Assembly (NCBI GenBank): GCA_963855995.1
Contig: OY979730.1
Coordinates: 9,587,300-9,651,299 of the forward strand
Source of the DNA: Muricea muricata
Taxonomy: Eukaryota > Cnidaria > Anthozoa > Malacalcyonacea > Plexauridae
DNA: 64,000 nt
Direction of reading: 5' to 3'
The notes under the pieces were generated by a model that saw only the letters and a program-made list of their open reading frames with translations, did not search any database and was not told the origin of the DNA. Shown here piece after piece: positions 14,701 through 29,366 of the stretch (its first letter is position 1; each line of letters begins with the position of its first letter). Position numbers and translations under genes: made by a program.

Positions 14701-15280
14701 TGACATTTCCGGGTGCAGATTTCAAGATCGAAGTCCACTGATTAAGGGCTAAGTATGGCATATTGCCTATTGGGATCAGTGCTAATAAACACATGGACAA
14801 GTCTTTGTCCTAATAGCGATTAAGCAAAATTCAGTATTTAAAACTTTCGCCACTTTTAACCCATGATTACAAAACAATGAAACAAAACCCGAGACTAACA
14901 GTCAATGCTAAAATTGTTTGAAAAATCGCTTAATAATATCAATACTTTCGCTATTAAAACAACACCTATCGCGTATGGAATGTAAAAGTGTGCAAGCTTA
15001 GACTTGTCCTAATTACATGAGGTCGATCGCCAGAAATGGGAATACCAGTACTGGCCAATAGCGAATTTGGTTGGGGTAGGAAGCTTGCTGTTCTATTAGA
15101 GACATATTTTGAAGGGCATTTATTGACCTTCCATTCTACGAGCCAATACTGTGTATACCTCAGTGGCCTACAAGTATTGAATCGATAACAGCAGTCAACC
15201 CAACTTCTCGTAACTCACAAACAAAGCATACCTTCGCATTCTTGCTTTTTCGCACCATCCAAAGGTATAAGATTACCCAT
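5789..15280 (-). CDS. Niban (FAM129)-family PH-domain protein, complete
   Basis: Fourteen coding exons join in frame to 679 residues: 15280-15232, 13092-12950, 12436-12308, 12148-11875, 11515-11400, 10341-10237, 9837-9675, 9100-9018, 8320-8213, 8107-7937, 7718-7593, 7452-7345, 6866-6755, 6141-5789. All have AG acceptors and GT donors. The start MGNLIPLDGAKKQE is followed by an EFIATFNVQYVQAYGVEF segment, then a PH domain (about residues 65-198, with GALTKKG, NWKHRYFVV and KKEWAEMF). The long helical middle (KVLDSMVLALVVPAYKTL, GLTTWDRWYKVYNIEQ) follows Niban order. A Glu-rich tail of about 90 residues (588-679) ends the protein. Niban proteins are cytoplasmic or membrane-peripheral and are linked to stress, translation and survival signalling in vertebrates. 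Length is near that of FAM129B. No kinship with the kinase neighbours is implied. Confidence 0.88.
6325..6720. repeat. AACTCTCATC-type short-period repeat, Niban intron
   Basis: The intron between the last two Niban exons holds many variants of CTCATCAACTCTC and ATGCAACTCTTGTTCTCG. The same words form a longer array at 10920-11395. Confidence 0.6.
7771..7932. repeat. 23-bp tandem repeat beside a splice donor
   Basis: About seven direct copies of a 23-base unit (GACTTGACTCTAGTGAAGAC plus ATT). On the minus strand the array begins only a few bases inside the intron after the exon 7937-8107, so it directly follows a 5' splice site. Confidence 0.85.
8419..8960. repeat. CAACTTGTTGCAACAAG-type repeat array
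   Basis: Dense run of words such as AACTTGTTGAAACAACTTG, ACAAGTCTG and ACAAGCCTG in both orientations, inside a Niban intron. This is one of about nine arrays of this family in the window. Confidence 0.65.
9185..9535. repeat. 21/63-bp minisatellite in Niban intron
   Basis: Tandem 21-base units built on CATGTGAAATTTATGTGAT, CATGTGAAGCGTATGTGAT and CATGTGAAATTCATGCAAC, which alternate in a higher-order 63-base period. Because the period is a multiple of three, both strands stay open by chance; no protein is proposed. Confidence 0.85.
9955..10190. repeat. Diverged CAAG/CTTG repeat array
   Basis: Intronic stretch with repeated ACAAGTCTG, CATCAAGCC and TGATGCAACTT words; a diverged relative of the CAACAAG arrays. 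Confidence 0.45.
10382..10911. repeat. Large foldback element with tandem core
   Basis: Near-perfect inverted repeat of about 260 bases per arm, from ATACAACCATTTGCAA to TTGCAAATGGTTGTAT, sharing GTTAACCGTGCATTCAAAAC near the ends. The inner part consists of tandem 20-base units of the type CAAAACTACAAGTTATGGCAT, in opposite orientation on the two sides of a centre near 10647. It sits in a Niban intron next to the exon 10237-10341. Confidence 0.85.
10920..11395. repeat. CAACTCTC-type short-period repeat array
   Basis: Nearly 480 bases of CAACTCTCATCAACTCTC variants running up to the exon at 11400-11515. Confidence 0.75.
11643..11862. repeat. Foldback element near the PH-domain exon
   Basis: Arms share AATGAACAACCTGTTCTGGC on one side and its complement on the other, plus GAAAACAGCATTGA; the centre is made of TTGTTCAACATTG words. 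It ends about 12 bases from the donor of the Niban exon 11875-12148. Confidence 0.75.
12478..12862. repeat. CAACTTGTTGCAACAAG-type repeat array
   Basis: Intronic array of AACTTGTTGCAAC and ACAAGTCTGC words in mixed orientation, between Niban exons 12308-12436 and 12950-13092. Confidence 0.65.
13365..13720. repeat. Foldback element in Niban intron 1
   Basis: Left arm has CTGGATAGTG and GAAGCCGGAAGTACGTCATA; right arm has TATGACGTGTTTCCGGCTTC and CACTATCCAG, inverted. The centre carries no open frame of note. The rest of intron 1 (13093-15231) holds only a C/G homopolymer block at about 14113-14170. Confidence 0.7.
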
Positions 15281-15689
15281 GTTGGCTGATTTTGTTATAA
15301 TGCACTTAAATTCTCTTGTCGCTTGAATACTTCGATATCCTGGCTTTGCGTGTTATAGCGCACTCTTAGTGGGGCTGTGTCGGATCATATAGCAAGTGTT
15401 TATGTATGTTGTATGAAACAATAGTTGCTCAATATAGAATATGCATCACTGCACGTCATACTGACACGGCTATGTAGGAGGTCATTTGATATCCGTGTAT
15501 ATTAGTTCCGTCTTGACCAAGTACATGGGAATAAAGGATTAGCTCCCAAACTTGTAACAAATTGTTATTGTCGCAAGAAATTATACTGTTTTGTTCGGTT
15601 GTTGCATTAATTCACAACGATATTCTTGTTGAAAAATGTTCATTTTTACTTCAAAACCATGCCGAAAATAGACGATGATAGAGCAAAGA

Positions 15690-15740
15690 ATGAGTGAATT
15701 CGAGATTATAAAGCCGGTTACGGACGGACAAGTTTTGCCG
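15690..15740 (+). CDS. Possible short first exon of an unknown gene
   Basis: ATG opens a 17-codon frame (MSEFEIIKPVTDGQVLP) that ends exactly at a strong donor, CCG followed by GTAAGT. It lies about 410 bases from, and divergent to, the Niban start codon. I find no convincing downstream exon, so this may be chance. Confidence 0.22.
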
Positions 15741-17546
15741 GTAAGTTTTTTTATGGCAGTTTACTTTTTTTCAAGTGTACGGTTTGAATGAAGAACAATT
15801 TTTAGTGGTTTTTTTGTTCGTCTGTTCAAATAAAAAAATTTACTTTGCCGAAGAAAAATTCTTACCTTGCCAATCTTTTCTATGACAAATGCACTTGTTG
15901 AAAATAATGCTAGCATGTTTGTTTTTCAACAAGTGCACGAATTGAAAGTATTGCGCACTATTGGCAACGTCTTGCTCACAAATGAGCATGAAATATTATT
16001 TGCCACAGAAAAACTTCTCATTAAAAGTTATCGCTTGTCTGTAAACAGTGTAAGCAAACAGCGTAGCAAGAACTACAGAGGGTTATTTATGTATTTATAT
16101 AATATTTGCACTGAGTACAGAAGGACTTCTGACAACAGCTTAATTCCGCCATGCCCTTAGTGCAAACAGAATATAGCAAATGGAGTTTTTTCATACAGTT
16201 TACTTGCTGCGAACAGCCAGTTCAGCGTTCTTATTGGCTGGAGGAGTAATGAAATTTATTTTTACACACAGTGCTCTACTGTCCATTTCCTATACTTTGA
16301 CGGGTAGTCTGATCGTTTGACACAAAACACCATGACAAAAAACTATAGTAATTTAGGCAATTTTCTATTTCTCCTCACTGTTAAAATTTGTAATTGTATA
16401 TAATTTTCAAATTAATTTATCAAATCGACTTGTGATCATGAATGTCTCTGTATATTTTATGAACAAGTAAGCGTACTAATTTTAATAAAGATATTTAGAA
16501 TTGGGAATGGTTTCCCAGACGGCGAATTACGCTGTGATGCTGAGAGCCTGCGAAATCGATTGATTGAAAAAAATTGTTTAAGGATTGCTTTCCGGCGCCC
16601 GGAACAAATTCCTAACTTGAATGTCGATTTTAAATTGCCAAGATAAGCGTGTGTAAATTTTTACAATTAGTTATATATATTGCTACATTTTCAGAGAATT
16701 AATGTTTTTCGGCAAAGAGACCAAACGATACAGGGTGGAATATTCTCAGTCATAGGCACACAAAGTGATGAACTGTCACCAAATAGTATTGTTGCATCAG
16801 GCTGAAACGCACCCGCCAAGCTAATGACGTACGCAGGCGGAGAAATACGAAAGTTGACTTAAGTTTTACCTGTGATATATTTTCTATATTTTGACTGTTA
16901 GGGGCTGTTTGAAAGGCGAATGAGCGCTATCCACCGGATAGTGATTTCTCAAACTTTCTAAACATGTTGAGTAACTGGTAAAACCCATATTAAAGTTCGG
17001 CATTTTCGTGTTAAAGTCACTTTTTATTCCTTGCAAGTTCCATATCCTGTTGCAATTGCTTTTCATGCCTTTTTGCGGCTGTTTAAAAAGTCACTATCCA
17101 GTGGATAGCACCATTCACCTTGTCGCCACATCCTGGCGAAAAAACTGCTCGACTGAGTGTCATCGGAAACCGTTGGGTTCATGCCAACGGTAGGAAACCA
17201 AAGGTAGGAAATGGAATGCATAAATAGATTTAAAAATTATGTTCTGTCGCGACCTGAACTGGAACTGAGGTTATAAGCGAAGTATTTTGACTGCAAAATC
17301 ACATAAATGTGAAAGGAAAACTGTTCGTTTTATCGACTTACATATATTATGAATAAAAGGAGCAATGAAACACCAGATAGTTTCTTTGGATGCGTAATGT
17401 ATTGATATATAATTCATTACAACCGAAATTTTACATGCATTAAAGCATTTTCTTAAGTGTTATGCCGATAAAATAGATAATAGTAACAAAGTGGGATCAA
17501 CAGTAATTAAGTTATATTGTAAATGGCCTGAGCCGCTGTCTGTGCA

Positions 17547-18671
17547 TTAACGAAGACCAATGGCAGTTCCAAATGCATCTGTCCAGCGATCACTCGAAGT
17601 GTAAGTACCACATCCTCCAAAATGCATTTCGGTAAGAAACAAGAAGTTGTTAGGTAATTGGCGATGACCATACGAGGGAACACCAGTTTTTCGCCACTCT
17701 ACTGACACACCACGCCTTTCATAAACCAGGTTTCCACTGTGATAGGGACTGATTGCTCCCTCCTGATGATTTGGGAACAAGGCGAAATAGGAGTTTGGAT
17801 TAGCATCGCAATTTTTGAAAGTCACACTTTTACCATTTGATCTAAACATAAATTGTTGATTCATAATTTTACTATAAGCAAATCACCTTCTGTATATGAC
17901 TTGAAAATTTAAACGTAACCTTCAATTTTATTTGATAATTCCCCATACCTGAAGCCTTGAGTGGTCCTGGCTTTTGCAAGGGACACTGGTAATATACCAA
18001 GATAAATATAATCACCAAGCCCATGATTCAAAGGGCTTGTGTACCCAGCATGGTTGTGCATTAACACACCCAGTTGTTGTTTGGAATAGGTAGGAAGTTG
18101 AGTTATGAGTGTAAATGGTTGAAGGCCATTCTTCTTTTGAAAACGGAGAAGAACTCTGGTTCTATCTTTAAAAATTTGATTTATCAGGTTAGGAAGCTGT
18201 CCTTGTCTGACTGCCTCGCGTGGTATGAAGGTGTATCCACCACCATCTTTTGCCATCTCGCAATAGACTGTGATCACAGTGTTGTCAACCAAAATATCAT
18301 AGAGGCCACTCTGTGCACCAGGTGCACTATTTTTAATTTCAAGACACGAGCGCTTGTACGTTGTTGAATACACTCCTGGTCTGACTATCGTCTATCAAAG
18401 AACAACAGAAAACGGCATGATTAAAAAGTATTAAATTGACCATCAGTTATTTATAATTATTATTATTATTTTTTACAAATGATTATTATTATTCAAATTG
18501 AGAAAACGCTCACTGACTTTAAAATATTTATTTTTGTTACGAGCTTTCGGCTATCAGCCTTCGACGGGTAAATGATAATAGTCTAAAGGACGCTGAAATG
18601 TGAGGTGTAGCTTGAAACCTGATTCAAGTGTATATTTACATGTGGTGCTAAGTTAATAAGTGCAAGTATAT

Positions 18672-18720
<49 letters not shown>

Positions 18721-19206
18721 TTGCACTTATTAACTTAGCACCACATGTAAATATGGTGCTAATTTGCGAATTGTATCAGGTTTCAAGCTACACCTCACAT
18801 TTCACCGTCGAAGGCTATAGTCTGATAGCCGAAAGCTCGTAACAAAAATAAATATTTTAAAGTCAGAGAGCGTCTTCTCAATTTGAATATGTTTAATCCT
18901 GGCTACGCGTCATCCATATTTTCTATAGTTATTATTATTTTTTAGAAATGATTGTTATTATTTTTATTATTATCATCATTGTTATTATTATTATAATTAT
19001 CAATGTCAAGTAATATTAAGAAATAGACTGAAAACCTCTCAGTGTCCAAACATCCAGGCAGTGCATAGCAATACGAGAACGAATACAAACTATATATACA
19101 AAACTATCTGTAAAACTATAAACGCTTATTAATAAATGTAACTGATTCTTACCGTAAATACACCGCTCACATTGAGTAGAAGACAAAATAGGGCTACACG
19201 ATGCAT
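17547..19206 (-). CDS. Fibrinogen-like secreted protein, copy A
   Basis: Exons 19206-19153, 18391-17949 and 17841-17547 join in frame to 263 residues. Exon 1 encodes a hydrophobic signal peptide (MHRVALFCLLLNVSGVF). The next exon carries a segment like the start of fibrinogen C-terminal domains: SCLEIKNSAPGAQSGLYDI, then VYCEMAKDGGGYTFIPR. The remainder (GVLMHNHAGYT, FKNCDANPNSYFALFPNH, HFGGCGTYTSSDRW) does not follow classical fibrinogen and looks like a cnidarian-type extracellular family. Six or so Cys fit a secreted protein. A ligand or function cannot be read from sequence. A second possible first exon lies at 20151-20204. The 761-base intron 1 contains a foldback and AT repeats. Confidence 0.75.
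18495..18892. repeat. Foldback with (TA)n core and decayed hammerhead-like arms
   Basis: Arms of about 170 bases mirror each other around a (TA)n core at 18667-18719 (shared words TTCAAGCTACACCTCACATT, GTGCTAAGTTAATAAGTGCA). The outer arms contain GTCGAAGG...AGCCGAAAGCTCG, which resembles a damaged Penelope hammerhead motif. One arm alone recurs in copy B at 27525-27602. Confidence 0.7.
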
Positions 19207-19337
19207 CCTGTGAGCTAGGGAGAAAAACAGACAGAAATAATAATACGTTAATAAAATAATAATAAAACGGATAAGTTACAGCGTTTGGTTTTATTAGAGT
19301 ATGGTTGTGATTTCTTAATGATTTTCCAGTTATACTT

Positions 19338-19591
<254 letters not shown>

Positions 19592-19627
19592 TACCCCTAT
19601 AATCTTGCTGTCTTCCCCTATAATCAT

Positions 19628-19710
<83 letters not shown>

Positions 19711-19925
19711 TTGTTTCTGTTGTAGAAATAAGGAATGGACGAAACCAGGTTTATTGAAATTCTAAAGCCATATCGTATTTGTATATAGTCGTGGATTGCA
19801 TTGTAATGTATATTATGTATTTTTATAATTGCTATTTTACCTAATATATCAAGTAGCCGACTGTAATTACCTTTTTAAAATGAGATTTACTGTTGTAAAT
19901 GTATAGAAAAATAAAAATAAAATTT

Positions 19926-19981
<56 letters not shown>

Positions 19982-20150
19982 GTGATTATTATTATTATCA
20001 AAGTCAAGTGATATTAAGAAATAGACTGAAAACTTCTCAGTGTCCAAACATCCAGGCAGTACATAACAATACGAGAACGAATACAAACTATATATACAAA
20101 ACTATCTGTAAAACTATAAACGCTTATTAATAAATGTAACTGATTCTTAC

Positions 20151-20204
20151 CATAAATACACCACAGACATGGAGTAGAAGACAAATTAGGGCTAGACGAT
20201 GCAT
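20151..20204 (-). CDS. Alternative or relic first exon (signal peptide), copy A
   Basis: ATG at 20204-20202 opens an 18-codon exon (MHRLALICLLLHVCGVFM) ending at a GTAAG donor. It is nearly the same as 19153-19206 and is the exact counterpart of the first exon of copy B (29313-29366). Its phase fits the next exon, so it could be used instead of 19153-19206. The flanks of both exons are homologous, showing a local duplication within copy A. Confidence 0.6.
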
Positions 20205-21543
20205 CCTTTGAGCTAGGGAGAAAAACAAACAAAAATAATCAAATAATGGTATTAGGCCGTGGATATATGCGGTAGGCCGCATTATATTAAAAAAATTAAA
20301 AAATTATTGGATGAGGATTTTGTGGTAGCTGATAATTCCAATGTCACAAAAACTGAATTCAATAATTGTTTTATCATACATTGCAAAGAGGAAACTAAAT
20401 TTATTAGACTTGCTCTAAAATTGCATGTCGCATCAATATATACAATACCAACGCAAAACACATTAATCTTTTTCACTTAATACTATCAGATTTTTTACTA
20501 AGTTCATGCTTCTAATAGACGTTTATCTGCACTGTCTTCACATTCACTATCAGATTCAACAACATTCATAATTCATAAACACCGTTACACTATCTATGAT
20601 CAAGCACAAAGCGATAACCGAGTGTTTTGTTTCATGAACTAAAATAAATCACCTAGTAGACACAATTTTCTATGTAAACCTGCATTTTTTCAAAACGAAA
20701 TGTCTAGCTATACACGATTTATCAAAATTATGATTGTGTGATATGAGTAGTTCCGCATTTTAGCATGACATTAAACCGATACGGCCAGGGCGAATGGCTG
20801 CGCTTATGTATAGCCATGCAACTCAAATGGATTTCATCTGCCACATTCAAATCCAAAAGAGCTGTAAAATGCACAGGTGAAGCGTTCAAAACAAATTGAA
20901 TGAACTGATAAAGTTGTTTATTCTCACTTTGGAAAGAACATTTAGAATGTGCAATTTCATGAAATTTCAAGAACGCAACTCTGGCCCTAGTGAAATTACT
21001 GGCACTGCACGCTCGAAATCGCGAGGTTTTTACATATACCTGAATAAATTTTGAGTAAATTTCATTACGTGTCATACGATAAATACTGAGTGGAAATGCT
21101 ACATTTACTTTTTAATAGTACCACCTCCGAGTAGTACCGAGAAATGAGATTGTTATTAAACATGTACATGTATATTTTATACCTCAGTTACCTTAAATTC
21201 TTTGAGCTTTGCAATATGTTGATCAATCGCTGAATCGCTGTGATTTGTTGCCTTCTCGATCCGCACCAAGTAATGGTGTATGTTAGCCAGAAGCCCGCTT
21301 ATAAATCTATGCACGCACCCGGATGAATTAAAAGCTAGGGTGTTTGCTAACCTTGAAGGACAGGGGAAGTTGATAAGCCGGACAGGGGAAGTTGATAAGC
21401 CAGACAGGATAAGCAAGCGATCTGAAAGCAGGAGCTTAAACGGAAGTTTTTCAGCTATTCTATAAAACATATAAACAAAAGTGTTAATCGGAATAGAGAC
21501 CTCGTGGCCGGGTAGTTTCGTGCCACTGAACGTCTTGCAAGTA
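20205..21543. other. Shared upstream flank of the fibrinogen-like genes
   Basis: Conserved between copies A and B. On the minus strand an open stretch at about 20728-21037 follows an acceptor (TTTATTCAG) and is preceded by a possible exon ending at a GTAAC donor near 21190. Copy B carries frame-changing differences in the second of these, and I recognise no domain. Treated as unassigned. Confidence 0.3.
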
Positions 21544-23036
21544 CAGTCGAACTTGTATTAAGCGGTCATCTTTTGTTAAGCGGTCATGTCCCGCAAATTT
21601 TGTAATATAAATGCTATTAAAGTGACCTCCATTGAACGGTCACCTCTATTATTAAGCGGGCGCTGTCACCTTTTCCACGTCCGAAACTTAATATAATTTT
21701 TCAATGTTTTGAAAATGTATTAAACGGTCAGTGGAAATATATTGTATTCAAATCATTATTTGTCAACACTCAACATCTTGTTTTTCAAAGTCTTGTTTAT
21801 CAGTAGCGATGCCAGCCCGACATTTGGTCATGCAAATGCAAATTTTTCTGTGTCTGTGGACCGTATAAGGAATGAGTTTCTAAGAAATGAAGGATTTAAA
21901 TTTGCACAGCATGACCAAATTGTCGGGCTGGCTTCGCTACTTATCTCATTACTCGAAATTCGGTGATCACTGAAGATGACAACGGTGTTTTCAGTTTGTG
22001 TTGACGTATTATTCAAGCAACTTTACTTGTATCAACTTTCCCTTTAGCCACTGAATCGAGAATGCATCTCCATGAAAGTGATCCTGGCACATTTCTGAAT
22101 CATAGCCACGTCCTCTGTTGACACCTTTTGATGATTACTTTAACAAAATTTGTCTGCCGTTTCAAAAACTTTGTCAGCCATAGGCATAGTTCCATAGGCA
22201 GGCTTCGGGGCATGTCTAACTGAGCACATCAAGAAACAGTTTACTGTTTTATGTACTTTTTAATTGGTTACTTGCTATGGGATCGAGTTATAAGGGAAGA
22301 ATATGTTGCCCTAACAGTATTAATTATGTACTGAGTGTCGAAATGTTGATGTGAATTGGCTGAATACGACATGCAATAAATTTGATACTAAGCACAGCTG
22401 ACATTATGGCATGCGTATTTGGAAATATCGACAGCGTGATCGAGACCCAAGTCGGATTCTGCGCAAAAGCATTTTCACGCCGGCGGATTTATGTATGAAT
22501 ATATCACGCTAGTTACGCCACTGGCCAGCCCAATATTACTCCAATATAAACATGTGGATTTATGCTTGGTGTGAAAATTGTTACTCTGTCACCGTCTGCG
22601 CATCGCAAGGAAAATGCGCCTGAGCGTTTTAGCTCGAGTAAACGCTTAACAAGCGTCTTGTTTTTTATAATTTCGGAAACATTGTGTTCTCACAGGCAGG
22701 GTTTCTTGGATAAATGAATTATGCTATTAATTAGTATTTATATTACAAAATTTCCAGGACATGACCGCTTAACAAAAGGTGATCGCTCGATACGGGGTCC
22801 TTAATACAGGTTCGACTGTACTTGCAAGACGTTTAGTTGCACGAGTACTTTCAAACTACCTGGCCACAAATTCTCTATTCCGATTAACACTTTTGTTTAT
22901 ATGTTTTATAGAATAGCTGAAAAAACTTGTGTTCAAAACTTCCGTCTAAGCTCCTATTTTGAGATCACTTGCTCATCCTGTCTGGCTTATCAACTTCCCC
23001 TGTCCTTCAAGGTTAGCAAACACTCTAGCTTTTAAT
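21325..23036. repeat. Large inverted repeat flanking the pogo-like element
   Basis: About 215 bases at 21325-21543 return inverted at 22819-23036 (shared words AACGTCTTGCAAG, CGGAATAGAGA, TTGATAAGCCAGACAGGAT, CTAACCTTGAAGGACAG). The left arm belongs to segmental copy A, so its inverted partner extends the duplication history. Confidence 0.75.
21544..22818. mobile_element. Non-autonomous pogo/Tc1-mariner-like DNA element
   Basis: Ends are CAGTCGAACTTGTATTAAG and its inverted counterpart near GTTCGACTG, with TA on both outer sides as target duplication. Subterminal words AAGCGGTCATGTCC and GGACATGACCGCTT are also mirrored. CAGTCGAAC ends with TA targets are typical of the pogo/Tigger branch. 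No transposase frame is visible in the 1.27 kb. A further small palindrome lies inside at about 21800-21945 (arms with AGCCCGACA and TGTCGGGCT). Confidence 0.72.
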
Positions 23037-23039
23037 TAA

Positions 23040-23320
23040 CTGTTTTCAAGTTCAATTTTGCTAAGCCCGAAAATGACTTTAGGTACAGCAAACAATACAC
23101 AACTCAACGTATGCAAACGTATGGTCAACTATCACTCGGCAACCAGATAATTTCTGGTAAATTTAAATGAATTTGCGGACGTGGCTTTGCTCATTTTTGC
23201 CCATACCGCATACGCCTAGCTGATCTATTTTGCACGAACAGGCTAGGACTGTCAGGACCTGCATAGATAGCCTTTGTCGGCCAGAACACTAACTGATATA
23301 TTTATCGGCGGCCGTTACCA
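23040..23320 (-). pseudogene. Harbinger-like transposase scrap, inverted copy
   Basis: This stretch is the inverted, decayed counterpart of 31650-31900 (shared words ACTCAACGTATGCAAACGTAT, GCATACGCCTAG). The better-preserved copy reads like the end of a DDE transposase; here the frame is broken. Confidence 0.45.
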
Positions 23321-23421
23321 CTTACCACCAAAAATATTACACATGAGAAAAAAATGGACACAAACAGAAACGACTCATCACAAACACAAGAGATTCATTA
23401 TGATCAGGAATGATTGAACAT

Positions 23422-23805
23422 TAAAGGAGCAGTGTCACATTTCACGCATATTTTATTTCTTTATTTTCTTGCTATTTTACGAATTTCTTGCAGATTCAGT
23501 TTGATTAAAGCACATAAATTGCATTATTTTTGCCTTCTTCTGTACTCAAAAGAGGACAGGTGTGCAGCGAAATCACTGCCAACGGCTACATCCCCGGCCT
23601 TAATGTTTTTATTCTCCATGCTTTAAATACATTGTATACCAAATAAATTCTTTTGCGTTGATTGTCGCATAAATTCCTTCGACTTTTGTCATTCTGTTGC
23701 TTTTTTTATCATCCACAATATCGAACTTCAGACCATGCTCGCCCTCGTTTAAGGACGCCATCTTGGATTCTAAACTTGTAAATGAAATATGGCACTGCTC
23801 CTTTA
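23422..23805. mobile_element. MITE with AAGGAGCAGTG termini
   Basis: Terminal inverted repeats AAGGAGCAGTGTCACATTTCA and TGAAATATGGCACTGCTCCTT flank 380 bases without a transposase. TTAA or TA borders the element on both sides. Confidence 0.75.
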
Positions 23806-23935
23806 ACTAGTAAAATGACTGGACAAGATAAGAATTGATTCGTTTAAACTTGAAGTGAATCATCTTGCCGTGCATTAACACGACTCGCGCTGTGTTAAAT
23901 CATATAAACAAAGTGAAATGGATTGACATGCTTTA

Positions 23936-24692
23936 ATTGACCCATTGTCTAATGAGATTATCAAACTATCGGTGACAGTTTTACCATCCTATTTTGTGAA
24001 ATTGTTTAATGTCATTTTATCCAAAGGGGTATTCCCTGCTTCTTGGTCTAAAGGGTTTATAGTACCCGGTAAATAAAACAGGTAGTACGGATGACCCGAA
24101 TAATTATAGAGGTATTTGTATCAGCAGCTGTTTAGGGAAATTCTTTACGTTAATAATGAATGAGAGACTTAACCACTATTTGGAACAGCATAAAATTTTA
24201 AGCCGAAGTCAGATAGGATTTAGAAACGACTGCAGACCATCTTTTGGTTTTAAAAACGTTAATGGAAACTTACAAAGTTAAACGAGAGCCAATTTTTGCT
24301 TGTTTTGTTGATTTTAGAAAAGCGTGCGAAAGCGTATGGAGAGAGAGGGCTTATTTTCAAGCTTATAAGCAATGGTTGTAGCAAAAATTTCATGCGAATT
24401 TTGTTAAGTATGTGCTCTTCCGTTATCACTTCTGTTAATGATTACACAACGGAATTACTCCTTTCTTTAAATCTCATATAGGGGTTAAACAGGGATTCAA
24501 CCTAAGTCCTACCCTTTTCAATATTTTTGTTAATGATATACCCAGTTTATTTACTAATTCATGCGCCTCTGTCAAACTTGGTGAAACAAACCTGAACTGT
24601 TTATTTTACGCGGATGATCTGGTCCTTCTATCTGAATCTGAAGCTGGCTTACAAAAATGTCTGACTAAACTAAAATTGTACACTAAGAGATA
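23936..24692 (+). pseudogene. Decayed LINE reverse-transcriptase fragment
   Basis: Translation in shifting frames gives a non-LTR reverse transcriptase in the right order: LFNVILSKGVFPASW, NYRGICISSCLGKF, SRSQIGFRNDC, FACFVDFRKA, VKQGFNLSPTLFNIFVND, and the catalytic LFYADDLVLLSE. Frameshifts and stops interrupt it, and both ends are missing. It stops abruptly at the start of segmental copy B (24697), so the duplicate landed in or next to it. Confidence 0.85.
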
Positions 24693-26356
24693 AAATCAAT
24701 CTTTTCTATGACAAATGCACTTGTTGAAAATAATGCTAGCATGTTTGTTTTTCAACAAGTGCACGAATTGAAAGTATTGCGCACTATTGCTAACGTCTTG
24801 CTCACAAATGAGCATGAAATATTATTTGCCACAGAAAAACTTGTCATAAAAAGTTATCGCTTGTATGTAAACGGCGTGAGCAAACAGCGTAGCAAGAACT
24901 ACAGAGGGTTATTTATGTATTTATATAATATTTGCACTGAGTACAGAAGGACTTCTGACAACAGCTTAATTCCGCCATGCCCTTAGTGCAAACAGAATAT
25001 AGCAAATGGAGTTTTTTCATGCAGTTAACTTGCTGCGAACAGCCAGTTCAGCGTTCTTACTGGCTGGAGGAGTAATGAAATCTATTTTTACACGTGCCCT
25101 ACTGTCCATTTCTTATACTTTTACGGGTAGTCTGATCATTTGAGACAAAACATCATGACAAAAAACTATAGAAATTCAGGCAATTTTCTATTTCTCCTCA
25201 CTGTTAAATTTTGTATAATTGTATATAATTTTCAAATTAATTTATCAAATCGACTTGTGAATGTCTCTGTATATTTTATGAACAAGTAAGCGTACTAATT
25301 TTAATGAAGATATTTAGAATTGGGAATGGTTTCCCAGACGGCGAATTAGGCTGTGATGCTGATGGCCTGCGAAATCGATTGATTGGAAAAAATTGTTTAA
25401 GGATTGCATTCCGACGCCCGGAACAAATTCCTAACTTGAATATCGATTTTAAATTACCAAGATAAGCGTTTGTAAATTTAACAATTAGTTATATATATTG
25501 CTACATTTTCAGAGAATTGACGTTTTTCGGTAAAGAGACCAAACGATACATGGTGGAATATTCTCAGTCATAGGCACACAAAGTGATGAACTGTCGCCAA
25601 ATTTTGGCGTAGTATTGTTGCATCAGGCTGAAACGCACCCGCCAAGCTAATGACGTACGCAGGCGGAGAAATACGGAAGTTGACTTAAGTTTTACCTTTG
25701 ATGTATTTTCTATATTTTGACTGTTAGGGGCTGTTTGAAAAGCGACTGAGCGCTATCCACCGGGTGGTTATTTTTTCAAACTTTCTAAACATGTTGAGTA
25801 ACTGGTAAAACCCGGCTTTTTCGTGTTAAAGTCACTTTTTATTCCTTGCAAGTTCAATATCCTGTTGCAATTGCTTTTCATGCCTTTTTGCGGCTGTTTA
25901 AAAAGTCCCTATCCAGTGGATAGCACCATTCACCTCTTCGCCACATCCTGGCGAAAAAACTGCTCGAGTGTCGTCGGGAACCGTTGGGCTCATGCCAAAA
26001 CCAAAGGTAGGAAATGGAATGCATAAATAGATTTAAAAATTATGTTCTGTCGCGACCTGGACTGGAACTGAGGTTATAAGCGAAGTATTTTGACTGCAAA
26101 ATCACATACATGTGAACGAAAAACTGTTCGTTTTATCGGTCGACTTACATGTATTATGAATAAAAGGAGCAATGAAACACCAGATAGTTTCTTTGGATGC
26201 GTAATGTATTGATATATAATTCATTACAACCGAAATTTTACATGCGTGAAAGCATTTTGTTAAGTGTTATGCCGGTAAAATAGATAATAGTAACAATTAA
26301 GTGCGATCAAAAGTAATGAAGTTATATTGTAAATGGCCTGAGCCGCTGTCTGTGCA

Positions 26357-29366
<3,010 letters not shown>

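Noticed and set aside
15867-16160. 97-codon frame shared by both segmental copies (also 24708-24986)
   Set aside because: Most differences between the copies change amino acids, and no domain or splice context supports it.
20728-21075. 115-codon minus-strand frame shared by both copies (also 29890-30237)
   Set aside because: Possibly an exon, but no recognised domain and the neighbouring putative exon is frame-broken in copy B; left as unassigned.
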